Source of the DNA: Lutjanus erythropterus
Lineage: Eukaryota; Chordata; Actinopteri; Lutjaniformes; Lutjanidae
Direction: 5' to 3'
Assembly (NCBI GenBank): GCA_020091685.1
Contig: CM034607.1
Coordinates: forward strand, 17,785,221-17,849,220
DNA length: 64,000 bases
Both the position numbers and the translations under genes were made by a program. Shown here one piece after another: positions 47,621-60,779 of this stretch (positions within the stretch are counted from its first letter, which is position 1; every line of letters starts with the position of its first letter). The notes under the pieces were generated by a model. It was given only the letters and a program-made list of their open reading frames with translations, had not been told where the DNA came from and did not search any database.

Positions 47621-49209
47621 AAGTCTTATTAAAATATAACCCTTTTACAATATACTAAGCCAAAAGTATTGCAAAGTAGAGGCTGTATCTCTTGGCTCTT
47701 GCTATGACAGTTACATAACAGGTTATACTTACTGCACATATTTAAAGTATAGCCTATGGATTGTGTGGTTTTGTAAAAAAAAAAAAATGCAATAGTGCTA
47801 CGTTCTACCATTCAAAACTGGATTTCGATTACAAATACAAAGTTAAGACAAATGGTGTATGTCACCTAATATGATGAGAAAAGTCTGAAAACTGAATAGA
47901 AAGTATGTCTCTATCTTCTTTTTATAGTCAATTCAATGGCAGAAGACCAGGATGCCCTTTACCCCAATGTCTGTTTGCACTGGCTATGAGTGGTGGAAGA
48001 TGGTGGAGCTAATTTTAACAGCTTTATACACTGTGGGGTGGGTTGATCTATAAAAATGCATCATATTTTATTGATTCATACTTTGCTGTAGTGGAGCAAA
48101 AAGTATAATATTTCCCTCTGAAATTCAATGGAGCAGAAGAATAATATATTAAAAAAGAAAATACACACATTAAAGTACAAGTACTTGAGGAAATGTACGC
48201 TGTCACATTCCATCACTGGTGATAACTAGCCGTGTCCTTGCTATAGTCTGCTCAGGGACAGGTGCAGGATTTTATTAATGCAGAGTCCAAATTCCCCCAG
48301 CAGAATCCCACCCTCCTGAGAAATGTTTGACCAACCATCCAACCCCGTAAATAAAAATGAAAGCCAGATATTTCTGTTGTATTTTCTGTAAATTTTAACT
48401 CCTTACATTATTATCATGCATATCATTTGAGTGGATAGTTAGTTTAGGGTTTATTTATTCATTGGGTGTAATTTAAAAAGGGACAGATTTTAAGATCTTT
48501 TGTCTAAAAAAAATCAAACTGACCTTTAAAGAACAACATGTGTAATATGTGTTACAAAGAACAAGACCTCAGTGGTAGCTGCAGCTATGGCCAGGAGACA
48601 AGGATATTCTTTATCCCCATGTCTGTTTGCACTTAACCCAGAGCCCCTCTGAATCTGAGTCATCAAGTCCTTTTCTATCTTTGGTTTCACCACATCAGAC
48701 ATAAGTAATAAGATCTCTATTTACGTGGATGAGATGTTGAATGATACCAAGCTTGATATCTGTATCACAGCCAGGTCCATTTTTAAAATACCGAGGTCAG
48801 AGAGTCCAGTGATGGGTACAGCTTTGACTGCTTGTCTGAATTTTTTTTTTAAATTTGTCACAACAAAAATACTGTTGTGGGGTTTTTTTCTTCTTCTTTT
48901 ATTGCCATTGAATATTGGGTTGTTTTTGTAAGGTTTCCTTCAGTGGGTGGCGCTGTTGCAAATGGTCCACAATCAAAATACAGCTCGAACAACGGTGGAT
49001 TTTTTCTGCTTTGCTATCATGGTTACAAAAATACGGACTCAGCACTCGACTTGACTTTCACTAAGTATTTATGACTTGAGGCTATTTATGACTTGAGGCT
49101 GGACTTTGACTTTTGATTTCTGCTGCAGACCTTGCAACCTACTAGAATGCGGCAGACCAGCAGAGGCGAATGCACAAGGCAGCTATCAAGGAGGGGGTTA
49201 ACAATGAAA

Positions 49210-49320
49210 TTTGAATTCAAAGATCATGTTGTCGGTGACAGTAGTAAGAAGAGAGCAGCGGTATGCAAAACCTGCAGATTAAAATCGGTGACATGACCAG
49301 CACATCATCCAACTTTACCC
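49210..49320 (+). pseudogene. BED zinc-finger (hAT/ZBED) fragment
   Basis: Encodes MKFEFKDHVVGDSSKKRAAV and then CKTC. After a one-base frame shift it reads KIGDMTSTSSNFTHHYK. C-x2-C followed by TSNxxxH is the BED finger layout of hAT transposases and ZBED genes. The frameshift and lack of any downstream transposase make it a relic. Confidence 0.6.
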
Positions 49321-49429
49321 ATCACTACAAAACCCAACCCTACTCACTGGCAATAGCTAGAAAGCTAATGTTAAGTTTAAGCTATGTTATTCTAGACTTC
49401 AGTTAGATCACTTTCTTTTAACTGATCTA

Positions 49430-49620
49430 AATGTGGAAGTAGGAGTAAATCATCAGAATTTTGGACTTTTGACTTGTTTGACCTGAACAATGACTTGAAT
49501 TGTCTTTTTTGACTTGTAGCAGGGACTTGACTTGGTAAATTCTCACCTCAGTAACTTGAGATTTGCTTGAGACTTGAAATAAAGACTACAGACTTGCACA
49601 TGTGCAACTTACTCCAATCT
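49430..49620. repeat. GACTTG-rich degenerate repeat
   Basis: Many GACTTG/TGACTTG units (ttttgacttgtttgacctg, gacttgacttggtaaa, gagacttgaaataaagac), also at 49.07-49.12 kb. A known style of teleost transposon interior, flanking the BED fragment. Confidence 0.6.
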
Positions 49621-52600
49621 CTGGCTTTTAGTGTTACCATGCAAGCTCCATAAGAATCTGTAAGAAAATGAAGGTTTGTTCTAGGCTAAGGGTTTGGTCA
49701 TTGTTACTCCAATAACTAAAATTCTCTTATTTCCATCACCTTTGATGATTTCTAACAGTTGAAAGACATTGGTATATGCATTATCAGTAACCTTCACCTA
49801 TATGCAACATCTGCATCTTTTGCTTAGTATGCAAGAGAAATTTGGACTTCCTACGAATACACCTTAACGTCACTGCAAATTAGAAACTATGTGCACACCC
49901 ACACAGCTGCACCCACTGTCTTTGACATGTTGTGCCTCATAAACATATCCTTTTAATACTGTGCCTCATATCTAAGATCTTAAACCATTCCTACGTAAGC
50001 AATCAACGGAATGAATGAGCTGGAAATACAGATCTGTGAGGAGATAGGGAGTATCAAGTCTAGCGCAGATTCATTCTTATTCCATTAATTCTAGTCTCAT
50101 TCGGTTCAAAGTCATTCATAGAATCCATTATTCAAAGACAAAATTACAAAAGATATAACCCGAGATCTCAGATATGTGATAAATGTAGCCTGGAGGAAGC
50201 AAACTGACTTCACAGCTTCGCCCTACTGTCCCAAGATAGAAAATTACTGGTCTGAACCTTTTAAAATACTCTCTGAAGTAGTTAAATATCTATATTAAAC
50301 CAGTGTGTTTTAGTAGTTTTGTGAATCTCAGAGAAGACTACAACATATTCTCTCTTATCGCTTAATCAATGCTGGGAATATTCCCCTTATGTACTGCACA
50401 AAAAAAAGACATTACCATGGTCAAATTATGCCTTGATGAATTAAACACCACCACACAGCTTGAAAGCAGACAGTTCTTGTTAAAGGACAGACTTGTACAG
50501 TTTGATAAGATTTGGCAGCTTCTCATCTGTTACCCAGTGACCTAACATTAATCCTGAGGATTAAGAACTGTATTTAGTGTGAGTTTTATGTTATTTGATA
50601 TTCTTTATTAGAAAACTGTGAATGCCACTTTAATTTCAGATACCACTTGTGCTCCATTTTAATAAAATCCGCCTGGATATATCAGTAGCTATAAGTTAAT
50701 ATAATTTCATTGATATTAAAATGCAGAATAAAAAAAAGTATTGTGATATTTAATTTTGGAAATATATTTTGACTTTTGTAATGATGCTGCATATGTACAA
50801 AAGGCAGGAGTTCGTATGTATTTGACATAGGTGACTTATAGGGGCGAAAAAAAAAATCAAACAGACTCAATGTCATAACCACAAACTACAGAGATGACTG
50901 AGATGACTGAGCACAGGCTTCAGGATGTGCGTCATCGAAAAGCCAGCAGACATTGCTATGTGTGTGCATCACTGCTCTCTCTTTCTCTCTCCACACATTC
51001 ACATTCACATTCACACTGGCTTGTCATGTTTTAATGACACTTCATTGACTTACAAGGAACGATTTCACATCGTGCTCAACACAAACCCAGCAAAATCAAA
51101 CTGAGGGACATTCTTTTATCCACTTCAGCCCATCTACAGACAACTGGTGTGCATGTAATCTCAAATCTGTCCTGAAAAGTGGCCTATGATAGAAACACAC
51201 ACACACACACACTCACACACCTGCTGTCTACTGGTTCTGGCAGTATGGCTGGCATGTGTGCACGCAGGACAGAGACTCAGTGGCGCTTGTGTCCCGTGGC
51301 GCGTGCACAGAGATACCGGCATGGTCGTGGCTTGTTATATAAACACACCTCATTAGAAAGTGCACAGCTGACCGCGTGTTTGTATATGTGTGTGTGTCAT
51401 ACTGTTACATCAGTTCCAGAGCCTCGCTGAGGTACAGCTCTGTTTAAAGACCTTACTGGAAATGGGATCAGAGTGGCCCTCCTCTAAGGAAGTGTAAACT
51501 CACTATCACTTCTGGTAGACACATAAAGTAATTCGATATAAGCATGTATCCAGTCCACATAACATCAAATATTTATCTGCAAATACATTAACATTTGTGT
51601 TACATTATTTTATGAACTTTGTGTCTGTGTTACTCAGTTTCCCTCCTATGTTCTGGCCCTTTTGGAACTTTGTTGTTGAAAAGAAAACCAAATTTTAAAG
51701 ATGGTTAAAAGACGTTGCTGGTGGACCTGTAAAAGTGACATAGACACGTCTTAGGGTAGCTAATGTCAGCCGAATGGCAGCTAACCAACAAGCTAATCTA
51801 TATCAATTGTTAGCTAGCTAGTTACATCTGGAGCTACTGTTAGCAAAACACTAACTAATATATATCATTCTTTAGCTGGCTAGTTAACTGTTGCTTTTAC
51901 AGGTCCTTCAGCAACATGGCTGCCACCTGTCCTGTATAATACAGGATTGTCCTGTGTTTAAAATTAAAATGCCCCGTCCCTTAATGAATCAATACAGGGT
52001 GCAATTTGCCCATTATTTTCATGCACACCCTACTCTAATGCATAACACTATGTTTTCACATACTTGTGATGACATGATAAATAATAAAACCAAAACAGTT
52101 TCTTTCGAAATAGTGGAGAAGATTTAAATCAGAATGACAGCCAAGGTGTCTGTCACTCAATGTCATTGTTGCCCTGGTTACGGAGAGTCGGACTAGTTCC
52201 CAAAGTCACGTACACGACTTCTGTGTCGTCATTACGGGTTCATGAGTTCTATTTGTATGCAGCATTTGTTTTCATGCTGACAAGTACTTTCAGCTGAAGT
52301 CCACCTGTTAAAAGAGAGACGCTGTTCAAGTACAGATCCAAATGGCAGACAGACCACAAGTAGCTCAGTCCTGTCAGTGGGAGTGAGTACAAGGTAAGCC
52401 GTACAGTTTGCCAGAGTATTTTCTGATCCCTGTGGTGGACTGTTCGACCGTCCAAGTGCAAGGCAGGGGTTAGAAGCCCAGAGTGTAGTTATTTTGAGAG
52501 ACAAAACATTTTACACAATGTCTATGAGTTGATATTTGAATCCTTAATGCAACTGCCCTTTCTTCTTATTGACTCTTTATTTCTATGCATTCATGTTGAG

Positions 52601-52964
52601 AGTAGCAGAGGACTTTGAAATTAAAATAAAATTACCATAAAATTAAACCAGAATGCAAGAAATAAAATGTATGACACACAAAATCTAATGGGAGGAGGAC
52701 TCTCAGACCTCCTGCTTGATCTGTGTCCCCGTGCTTGGGGTCACTGGCCAGGTGTTACTTATTTTTCCAGGTGGCAACCCCACCCAACATCACCGTTTAA
52801 CCTTTCTCAAAATTTGGTATCTTTTCAACATAGACGAGCATATAGCATATAGCATATCTAAGTGCCAGAAACAGGAGAATGTCTACTGAGGTTCCACTGG
52901 GTACCACCCTTGCTCATCTGTTATTAGAGCACAAAGCAAAGAGGGGCGGGATTTTGGAAGGGTT

Positions 52965-53927
52965 CATAATTAACTTGAAAATCACTTTTTATTTCCCATG
53001 GTATGTGATACAAAAGAAAGGTTTGACATTTTGGGAAATATACTCATTTGCTGTTTTTCCCAGAGTTAGATGAGAAGATTGATAACACTCTCTGCGCATT
53101 CAACATGAAGCTGGAGCCAGCAGGGGGAAACTGCTAGCCTGTGTCTGTCTGAAGGCTTTTAAAAAGACACCTTTAAAGCTAATGAATTAACATGTTATAA
53201 TTAGGTTCTTTAATCCACAGAAGCGTAAAAACAACAATCATGAAATAGAAATTTTACAAATACGTAACCATTTGTGTTACATCATTGTGATGTGTTGCTT
53301 AATTGCAAGTTGGAAATCAACTTAAAAAGCACTTCTTCTTGCATGGTATGTTATCTAAAGCAATGATTTGACATTTGGGGAAATATGCTCATTTTCTGTC
53401 TTGCTGAGAGTTAGATGAGAAGATTGACACCACTCTCATGTCTGTATGGTGAATATCAAGCCAAACCAGATGCCTGTTAGTTTACCTTAGCATAAAGCAC
53501 TGCAGGGGAAAAACGGCTAGCCTGGCTCTGTCTAAAGATAACAAAGCTTGCTAATTAACATGCATTATTCAGCTGTTTAATCCATAAATAAAGTGAAGTG
53601 CAAAAGCAACAATCTGTCATTTCACAGGATGTAATGTGTTTGATTTTTCTTCGCTGGGAGCAGTACCTTTCTTCAATCGTCACTGGATGCCTGGCACGTA
53701 GCTCGGTGTAACACAGTGAATTGTTGCGTTTACACTTTATTTTTGTACCAATTAAACAATTTATATATAACGTGTTAATTAGTGAGATTTAGAAGTGCTT
53801 CTAGGAAGATTTTTGGAGACAGGATTGTGCTTTCCAAAAGTTTCCAGTGTAAGTTAAGCTAACAGGTGCTATTTACGAAAAAAAAAAAGCAAACAGGCAT
53901 ATTTCCCAAAATATGAACTATTCCTTT
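52965..53927. mobile_element. TTTGGGAAATA-type element with tandemly duplicated left part
   Basis: gacattttgggaaatatact and gagttagatgagaagattga occur near 53027 and again near 53370. Both are preceded by the same flank (aacttgaaaatcac / aacttaaaaagcac, catggtatgt). The right end, catatttcccaaaatatgaa, is the inverted terminus. So about 340 bp of element plus flank was duplicated in tandem. Confidence 0.6.
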
Positions 53928-54109
53928 ACTGCTTACTAGTTTTATGGATGTTGTTTTGTTGCTAATAGACGGCCTCAGTTTTTATTTACAATTACATCAC
54001 AGCTCCAGAGTAACTTACACCGTTGCTTATGACTGCCTGTGCAGACATAGCTATCCCCTTTGATCATCAGTGTGTGTAAATGTCTGTGTGTGCATGTGTG
54101 TACAAGAGA

Positions 54110-54380
54110 TCGAGTGACACCTCAACAAGTGAAGCTCATAAATATTAATAGGCGCCTCATGAATATTCAGAGGGCAGGCTATGAATATTTAAACTATGAT
54201 GGAGCATGTGGCCGGGTGACTAGACAGCCACAGACAAGAAACAGACAAATAGACCTCCTCCTTTGCTTCTTAACCTCAGTGAGACTCGGCAGCGCAGCCT
54301 TTCTTTTAGGCTTCATTAATTCTAATTAAGAATACATAATTTTTATGATTTTGTTTTTATGTGAACTACGGCTCAGGGTA
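54110..54380. promoter_or_regulatory. candidate conserved non-coding element, upstream of arpp21
   Basis: Non-repetitive AT-rich sequence with ATAAATATTAATAGG, TCATGAATATTCA, CTATGAATATTTAAAC and a homeodomain cluster, TTCATTAATTCTAATTAAG (54312-54330). No frame of interest. A guess from composition; needs cross-species alignment. Confidence 0.3.
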
Positions 54381-55487
54381 AGACTAATAGTCTTCATGTT
54401 GTTTTGCAACAGACTTCCAGCTTCTCTATTCAAATGAGGCAAACCTGCTGAGTGGAGGCTTTCAAATGCTGCACACTGTTCAAATTATAAGGAAAATACA
54501 GCAATACAGACAGAAAATGTAGCCCTAATAAAGATACTATACATTTCAGCAAAGTTAAACATAACATTTTACCATGCTGCTGCCATTTAGGCTTATTTAT
54601 TTTCTTCCGTTTTTTTTCTTCATTTTCACTTTCTGTTATTTTATATATATTTCAGAGACTGTGCTTATCTCCTTCTTTTACACTGTACATGCTTAATACC
54701 TGCTTGCCGTTTGTGCTGTATATCACATACCTAGACTCGTTCTGCCATATGGTTTCTGTCCATATTACTGTTACATTACTGACATATCATAGCTGCATTA
54801 ATTCGAGCTGTACATTTTTTTATATTGTGTTACTTTATCTAGTTACCTCCCTTCCTTCTATAACTACTTTACTGTTATTGTTCATTCTAAGGAAATGTTT
54901 GTGTCTTAATGCAATTTCAATTTTATGTGAGTTTTCAAATTTGTTTATCTTTTGCACTTTTGCACCATTACTCACTTTAAAGAGTGTTTGCACATCCTGG
55001 TTAGATGTTAAAGAGCCTTTTTTCCTGGTACTGCAATGACTATAGGTTGAGTCTAATCTAATCAAATTCCTCTGACGTAAAATATCTTTGATAATGTATT
55101 ATGTATGAAAGAACATTTAAATCCCTTTGATAAAGCATCGTTAATGCTTATGTCAGAAAAGCTATTACTCTAAAAGGATTCAAAAAGTTAAAAAAAAAAG
55201 GTAATTTACCTTAAATGGATTTTAGAATGTGGAGCTTCAATGATTACTTGATTAGCTGTCGACTAACAAATCTGATAATCAATTAATCGATTTGGGTCAT
55301 TTGTTGTGAAAAAAGCCAATATTCTTTGATTCCAGTTGTGAATATGTTCCGCTCTCTTTACTCCTATGACAGTAAATCGAATATCTTTGGGTTCTGGACA
55401 AAACAAGACGCCACCTTGAGTTTTAAGAAACATTGACAGTTTTCACAATGAACTGTTTAGCATATAAAATTAGTTCCTGTAAGGATA

Positions 55488-56595
55488 TTAAAGAGACAAT
55501 TCAGCACAAAATAAAAATACCTATTTTTCTTCTTACCTGTGGTGCTGTTTATCCCTCTAGGTTGTTTTGCTGTGGGTTGCAGAGTTTTGAAAATACAGTG
55601 GACGTAGACATGCCTGGCTTCTCTCAAATATGACAGAACAAGATGGCACTCAGCTTGTGGAACCAAAAAAAAAAAAAAATCCATTGAATCATTACCTAGT
55701 TACTCAAGATAATCCTTGTTGTGAGCAGTTTCATGTAGGAACTATGTTCTTTCTTTCGAACTACACCTGCCCACTATATCATTGCACTAACTAGATCAGT
55801 GGTGATAATGTTATAGCACACTTGAGGAGGAGGTTGTTATGGTTTACACCCCACACTGTCACAAGCACAAGCTTCATGTCCATAGGCAGATGCACATTTC
55901 CTTCTGTACAGTGCAGCCATCCTCACCACAAAAACATCAAAACACGATAGTCAAATGTGCAAGAAGCTTAGACTGACAAATATTTCAGCTTATTACAAAT
56001 TATTATTACAAAAATTACACCTGGAGTTAATTTAAAGTTTTAAGTTACTTAAGTTTCATTGTGCATAACACTTAACACCAACCGCAATGTTTTTCTAAAC
56101 CCGCTTGAGTAGTGTAGTTGCCTAAATCTACACTAGTACTGTTTATGTCTAAACCTAACCAAACTGTGACTGTTTCACAACCTAAACCACATGTGTAATG
56201 TCACAGGACATGACTTACACAAGGTCCGGTAAGTCAATTACTCTGTACTGTCATGTAGGTATTGGGTGGGTGGCTGGTGTAGTTTGATAGAAAGAAAATA
56301 GTTCCTACATGAAACTGCTCACAGCAAGGTCTGTGGATTATCTTGAGTAACCAGGTCATGATTTCTGGAAAGAGACACTGCTGTTGAGTTTTTCAAATGT
56401 ATTTTTTTGGCGCTTTGAGCACCACAAGTCAAGTGCCATCTAGTTACATTCTAGTTCCAGAGAAGACGAACATCTCGACAGCTAATATCTTCAAAACTTG
56501 GCAAGTCAAGCCAAAACAATCTAGCTGCATAAATCTCGCTACAGGTAAGAGGGAAACCCGTGTGTTTTTGATTTTGGGATGAACTGTTCCTTTAA
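55488..56595. mobile_element. fold-back element, family A copy 5 (both arms, 1.1 kb)
   Basis: The left arm 55488-55800 and the right arm 56275-56595 are inverted copies of each other over about 310 bp. Examples: cagagttttgaaaatacag against the complement of tcttcaaaacttgg; gagcagtttcatgtaggaac against gttcctacatgaaactgctc (20 of 20). The ends are TTAAAGAGACAATTC and its degenerate inverse. The center of about 470 bp is non-coding. Confidence 0.8.
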
Positions 56596-56599
56596 TATC

Positions 56600-58010
56600 C
56601 CTACAAGACAAGACAACTAATATTATATGGTAAACAGTCGCTGAAAGATCCTCTGAAAATATCTTAAAATAGTGTATGATCACAATTCTGCATCACAACA
56701 GGGATTACATTAGTAACAGAGATAGCACTGTTCTCATTGGAGGGATGCAGGCAGATGTCACTGCTGTTTTGCATCATAAACGAAGAATTTGCTCGCAAAT
56801 GTATCTAAAGCTGTTGAAATTGTTGATGAAGTCACTGTAGAGACTGAAGAAGGAGTAAAATATAGGGTAATGTAAGGCCTGGGACATAAGGAGGGACCCC
56901 TTGAGAGGGTACAATTCACTGATTTCATGAGGATTGACTATCCTAATTAGAGGTATCACTTGATGCTCCATTTCCCACCCACAATAGAAACAAAGAACAT
57001 TAACCTCGTTCGATGGGGCTCCTTTATGCGATGTCTCAACTGTACCTATATCTCGGGGGTACCTGAGGTGGAAAACAAAAAAAGTGTACAAAGCCCTGAT
57101 GTAACCCCCAGGGTAAAGTGGATGATGAATTTAGATGCAGTGCGTCAGCAGTCAGAATTACAAAACTGTGAGCGCAGAGAGGAATAATACGGGTTCAAAC
57201 GTGGGATGGGCTGAGAGCGCGCACTCGGATTGTGCCAGCGCGGAGCTAGGAGGGCTCAGGAGTGGGGGTGAAGGGACCATCAGGATGAAGAATCCACCTG
57301 ACTGGTGTTATTTTCTGATCAATGAGAGTGAGTCACTGTGGATCACCCTCCCAAGATGCTCTGCGGACAAACTTGATGTGCGTAAATGTGGCCACCTACA
57401 CACGCACACACACACACACACACAGGTATATACTGTATGAGTGTGTATGAGAAAATGTGTGTGAAGGTGAGGGAAGTGCACCTGTTAAGTGATAGACCTC
57501 AGCAGTGCGATGGCTGTGTGGGTTTGTGGTCTATAACGGATGTTTGACAGGCTGATGAGCTCTGGCACTCACACACTGCTTCTTCTTCCTCCACACATTC
57601 TCTCTCCCCTCCTCCTCTGCCTGTCTTCTCATCTCTTTAGGCGGTGGGCGTAAACTCCCTCCTTTTCTTTCCTAAACGCCGTCTTTTTCCATCTCCACTC
57701 TTTCTCCCTCCAATCCTTTTCTGTGCATGTTGTTTTCGCTGATTGCGAGTTTGACAGGTCTTCAGAGAGAGGAACGCGGAGGGAGAGGAATCAAACAATC
57801 TCCTCAATTAGACAGCCCACACAAACGTGCGTCTGAACTCTATACCATCTTCATCAGTTGTCGCAGTTTTCATCTCTCAGTCGCAGACACCTTTGTTCCC
57901 GAGTTGAAAACACACTGTTCACAACAAAGGCAGAGAAAACCATTTAGCTTTGAAGAACAGAAAGCCGCGACAAGCTTTTAAGGTTTATTTGCATCGAGAG
58001 GAGGGAGTCT
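56600..58010. other. intergenic, no gene recognised
   Basis: No convincing exon. A short (CA)n lies at 57400-57424. The 57.13-57.36 kb stretch is moderately CpG-containing but shows no splice-bounded frame. Confidence 0.4.
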
Positions 58011-58019
58011 CTCTTGCTT

Positions 58020-58310
58020 TTTCTCCCTTAATTGACCCACCAGTTTGCCTGAAATTTGCAAAGGCTGCACAGCGGCCACTGATGTGAGGGCATTCACAAT
58101 GCAAATGGATCTCCGACTGATTTCGTTATAAGATTGAATATAATCTCACACTTAAAGGGCAAGATTGCAGTAGTTTAAATGCAATTAACGAGGAAAGGGG
58201 AGATGAGGAAGTTGCTGTTGTGTTCCAGTGCCATGCAATAATTACGCCCACCAAGTGAAAATGAAAAGATTTCTGATGTAAGGAGTAATAAGATTGCACG
58301 TAACCAGGAC
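58020..58310. promoter_or_regulatory. candidate conserved non-coding element with perfect octamer
   Basis: ATGCAAAT at 58099-58106 is a perfect POU octamer, joined to ACAAT (CACAATGCAAAT), a SOX-like core. AATGCAATTAACG and GCAATAATTACG are homeodomain-type sites. Non-repetitive, no frame. About 12 kb upstream of the probable arpp21 promoter; enhancer role inferred. Confidence 0.3.
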
Positions 58311-58704
58311 ACACAGCCTCTTTGGTCTTATGTCACCAACCAGACTTTCAGCTGTCACTGAGAGTTGATGAGGAAACACACACACACACACACACACACT
58401 CAGTGAAGAGAGACAGCAGCAGGTTTCAAAGGAAGAGAAAGAGAAAGTAAAACACAGGAAGCCAAAGAGTCAGCGAGACAGATGAAGTCCATACAGGACC
58501 TCCGGACGGTCAACAATGGGATGAGTCAATACTGTAGTAATACTGCGGTGCACTGCAGCATACCTGGAGGGGCTCAGACCTGTTGATGCAATCAGTGCTG
58601 GATGTCTCGAGTTTTCTCTTTGCTCCCATCTGTCTCCTCTCCACTTGGCTGTCAACCTCTCTCACAGCCCCCTCTACCAGCTTTCCTCCCACAACTCCCG
58701 CCGT

Positions 58705-58754
58705 CCTCTCTCCTCTCCTCTCCTCTCCTCTCCTCTCCTCTCCTCTCCTCTCCC
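58705..58754. repeat. (TCTCC)n / (CTCTC)n pentanucleotide repeat
   Basis: About ten TCTCC units. Frames reading Ser/Leu/Pro runs through it are artefacts. Confidence 0.95.
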
Positions 58755-60779
58755 GTTCTCGCTCATTATGTGTGTCGCTGGGAAAAGAAAACGCCGGTTC
58801 TGCAAAAGTCAGTTCTTGGAGATACAGAAAAAAAAAACCTTACTTTCACACAAGTCATTCACACCATGTCATTGTGCTATTTTTGTCATGATTTATTTTT
58901 TCTCTTTTGGGTCATGATTTTATCTTCATCTTCCTTGTATGTTGGTGGATTCTGTCTCATAATATTATGTAACAGTAAAGCATACTGGTTGTTTTATCCA
59001 CAACAATTAATGGATTAATTAAACTATTTTGATAATAGATTAATTAGTAATAGTAATGTTTTGGGAGAAAAAAAACAAAACAAAATTCTCTGATTCAAGT
59101 TCTTAAATATACAATATTATATAATACAAAAAGTTCTAACACTAGGGGTCTTTCTCACATTAAAACAATAAGTGAAGTAGCATGGGATCATGGGAGTTGT
59201 TATATTCACTTTTAAACAACCACCATAGCTGATGAATGTGAAATGGACGAGGTCATGTTAGGTTTCATCACACTCGCTGACTTTCTTCCTCACTCTCTGA
59301 CGTATCCCATGTTTTCCTGAAGTTGTGCTGCGATCCATTCCAAGTTGGACGTCGATAGTTCTGAGTCGGTAAGCCCGACTTTGAATTCAAATGCGTCTGA
59401 GTGCATCTGCTTGGGAAGAAAAATCGATGTCCACAGCAGACTGATGTTTGTATAGCAAATTTGAACTTTCTCCAGCGGCTGATTTAACAGATTAGCACAC
59501 TTTAAAAGTGACAGGAGGAGTAGACTAGTACCACATGCTTACAGAGACTTCCATCAAGCATAAATAAACTGAGTGGAAATGGCAGCTACAAAGCACAGTT
59601 CACAACAGAAACACTACATATGGTAAAAAATAATGAAAAGGTAATTCTGCTGACTGTTCACTGTGTGTGCTGCCATATTGTTGTGACATCAGGTGTGTTT
59701 ATGTTGGCGAACTTGTGCTAGATGGATCTTGCTTAACTTTCCAACTTGGAATTACGACTTCAATAACTTTTCCATTGCTCTTTTCTGTAGGTTCTGATTA
59801 CAATGGTTGCAGCGTTATAGCAGCTAACTAGCAACAGCTAGCAGAAAATGAACCATTACCTTGAATAAATTGGGAAAATGTAAGTGCTCAACTTAAGAAA
59901 ATATATCTTTAACATTTTCAGACATTTTAATAAAGAAATGTTACATTTTTTAGTTTTAAAGGTGGGGATCCAATACACTTTTTTTTCAGTCCTCTAGCTC
60001 CCCACTCTGCATGTGTGCTTAAAAAATCTGATGTTTCTACACAGTCATAAGTCTGTAAATAGGAAACAAAAAGTGTCTCAGGTCGCCACACAACACCATT
60101 CCAGCTGATCAGCGACAGGTCACGTTTGTGCCTGGGGAACGGGAGGGGGAGCAAAAGGGACAGTAAATCTTCTGAAGGAGCACCGACGGAGAGGATTTGT
60201 TTGACTGTTGAGTTCAAATATAAGCAATCTTTCTCCAGAATCGCATTCCTCACCTTTAATAGGGATATGTTCTGGTTTCTTTAGTCCTCTATGACAGTAA
60301 ACTGAATATCTTTGGGTTGTGGATGAAACAAGAGCCCTATCAGCCTCAACTGATGTATTACTAAAAGCTTAATACTGGTATTGGATGGATTTTTGGGGCT
60401 CTTGTACAATTTTAGTTCAAGTATGAAAACAAACAGGTTGACATTTGAGAGATTTTCTTCAGTCAGCAGTGATAAACGTCGTTTCTGGCTCAATTTTTTT
60501 CCTCATCTATCTCCTTTCTTTCTTTCCCTCACATACACCCTCCTCCTCCTCCTCCTTCTCCTCCTCCTCTCCCTCCCCGGTTTCTCCCATTCTCAGGAAC
60601 TCAATCTTTTCCCTCCCTCTTTGTAAACCTTCCTCATTTCTTCCTTCCTTTCTTCTAATTCTCTTAATCATTTCCTCCATTTGTCACTCCCTCTTTCTGC
60701 GCATCCTGACTCTCATCCTGTATCATTGACCTGGAAGCCTCCAAGCTTGTTCTCTCAGCCGTGGGCATCATGACCATAA

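Larger units (their letters stand above)
47930..50690 (+). pseudogene. L1-like LINE relic with nested insertions
   Basis: Reverse-transcriptase pieces on the plus strand: RRPGCPLPQCLFALAMS (near 47945), YSLSPCLFAL (near 48615), KISIYVDEML with TKLDICI (48710-48765). The C-terminal zinc-knuckle-like block is LIRFKVIHRIHYSKTKL and CDKCSLEEAN (50095-50205). Spacing and motifs resemble teleost L1/Swimmer ORF2. Stops and frameshifts are many. A repeat at 47.99-48.23 kb, a BED-finger fragment and an ACTTG-rich block interrupt it. The non-coding 3' tail is 50390-50690. Confidence 0.65.

Noticed and set aside
57727-57981. 84-codon plus-strand frame upstream of arpp21
   Set aside because: No start context, splice structure or recognised motif; length is within chance expectation.
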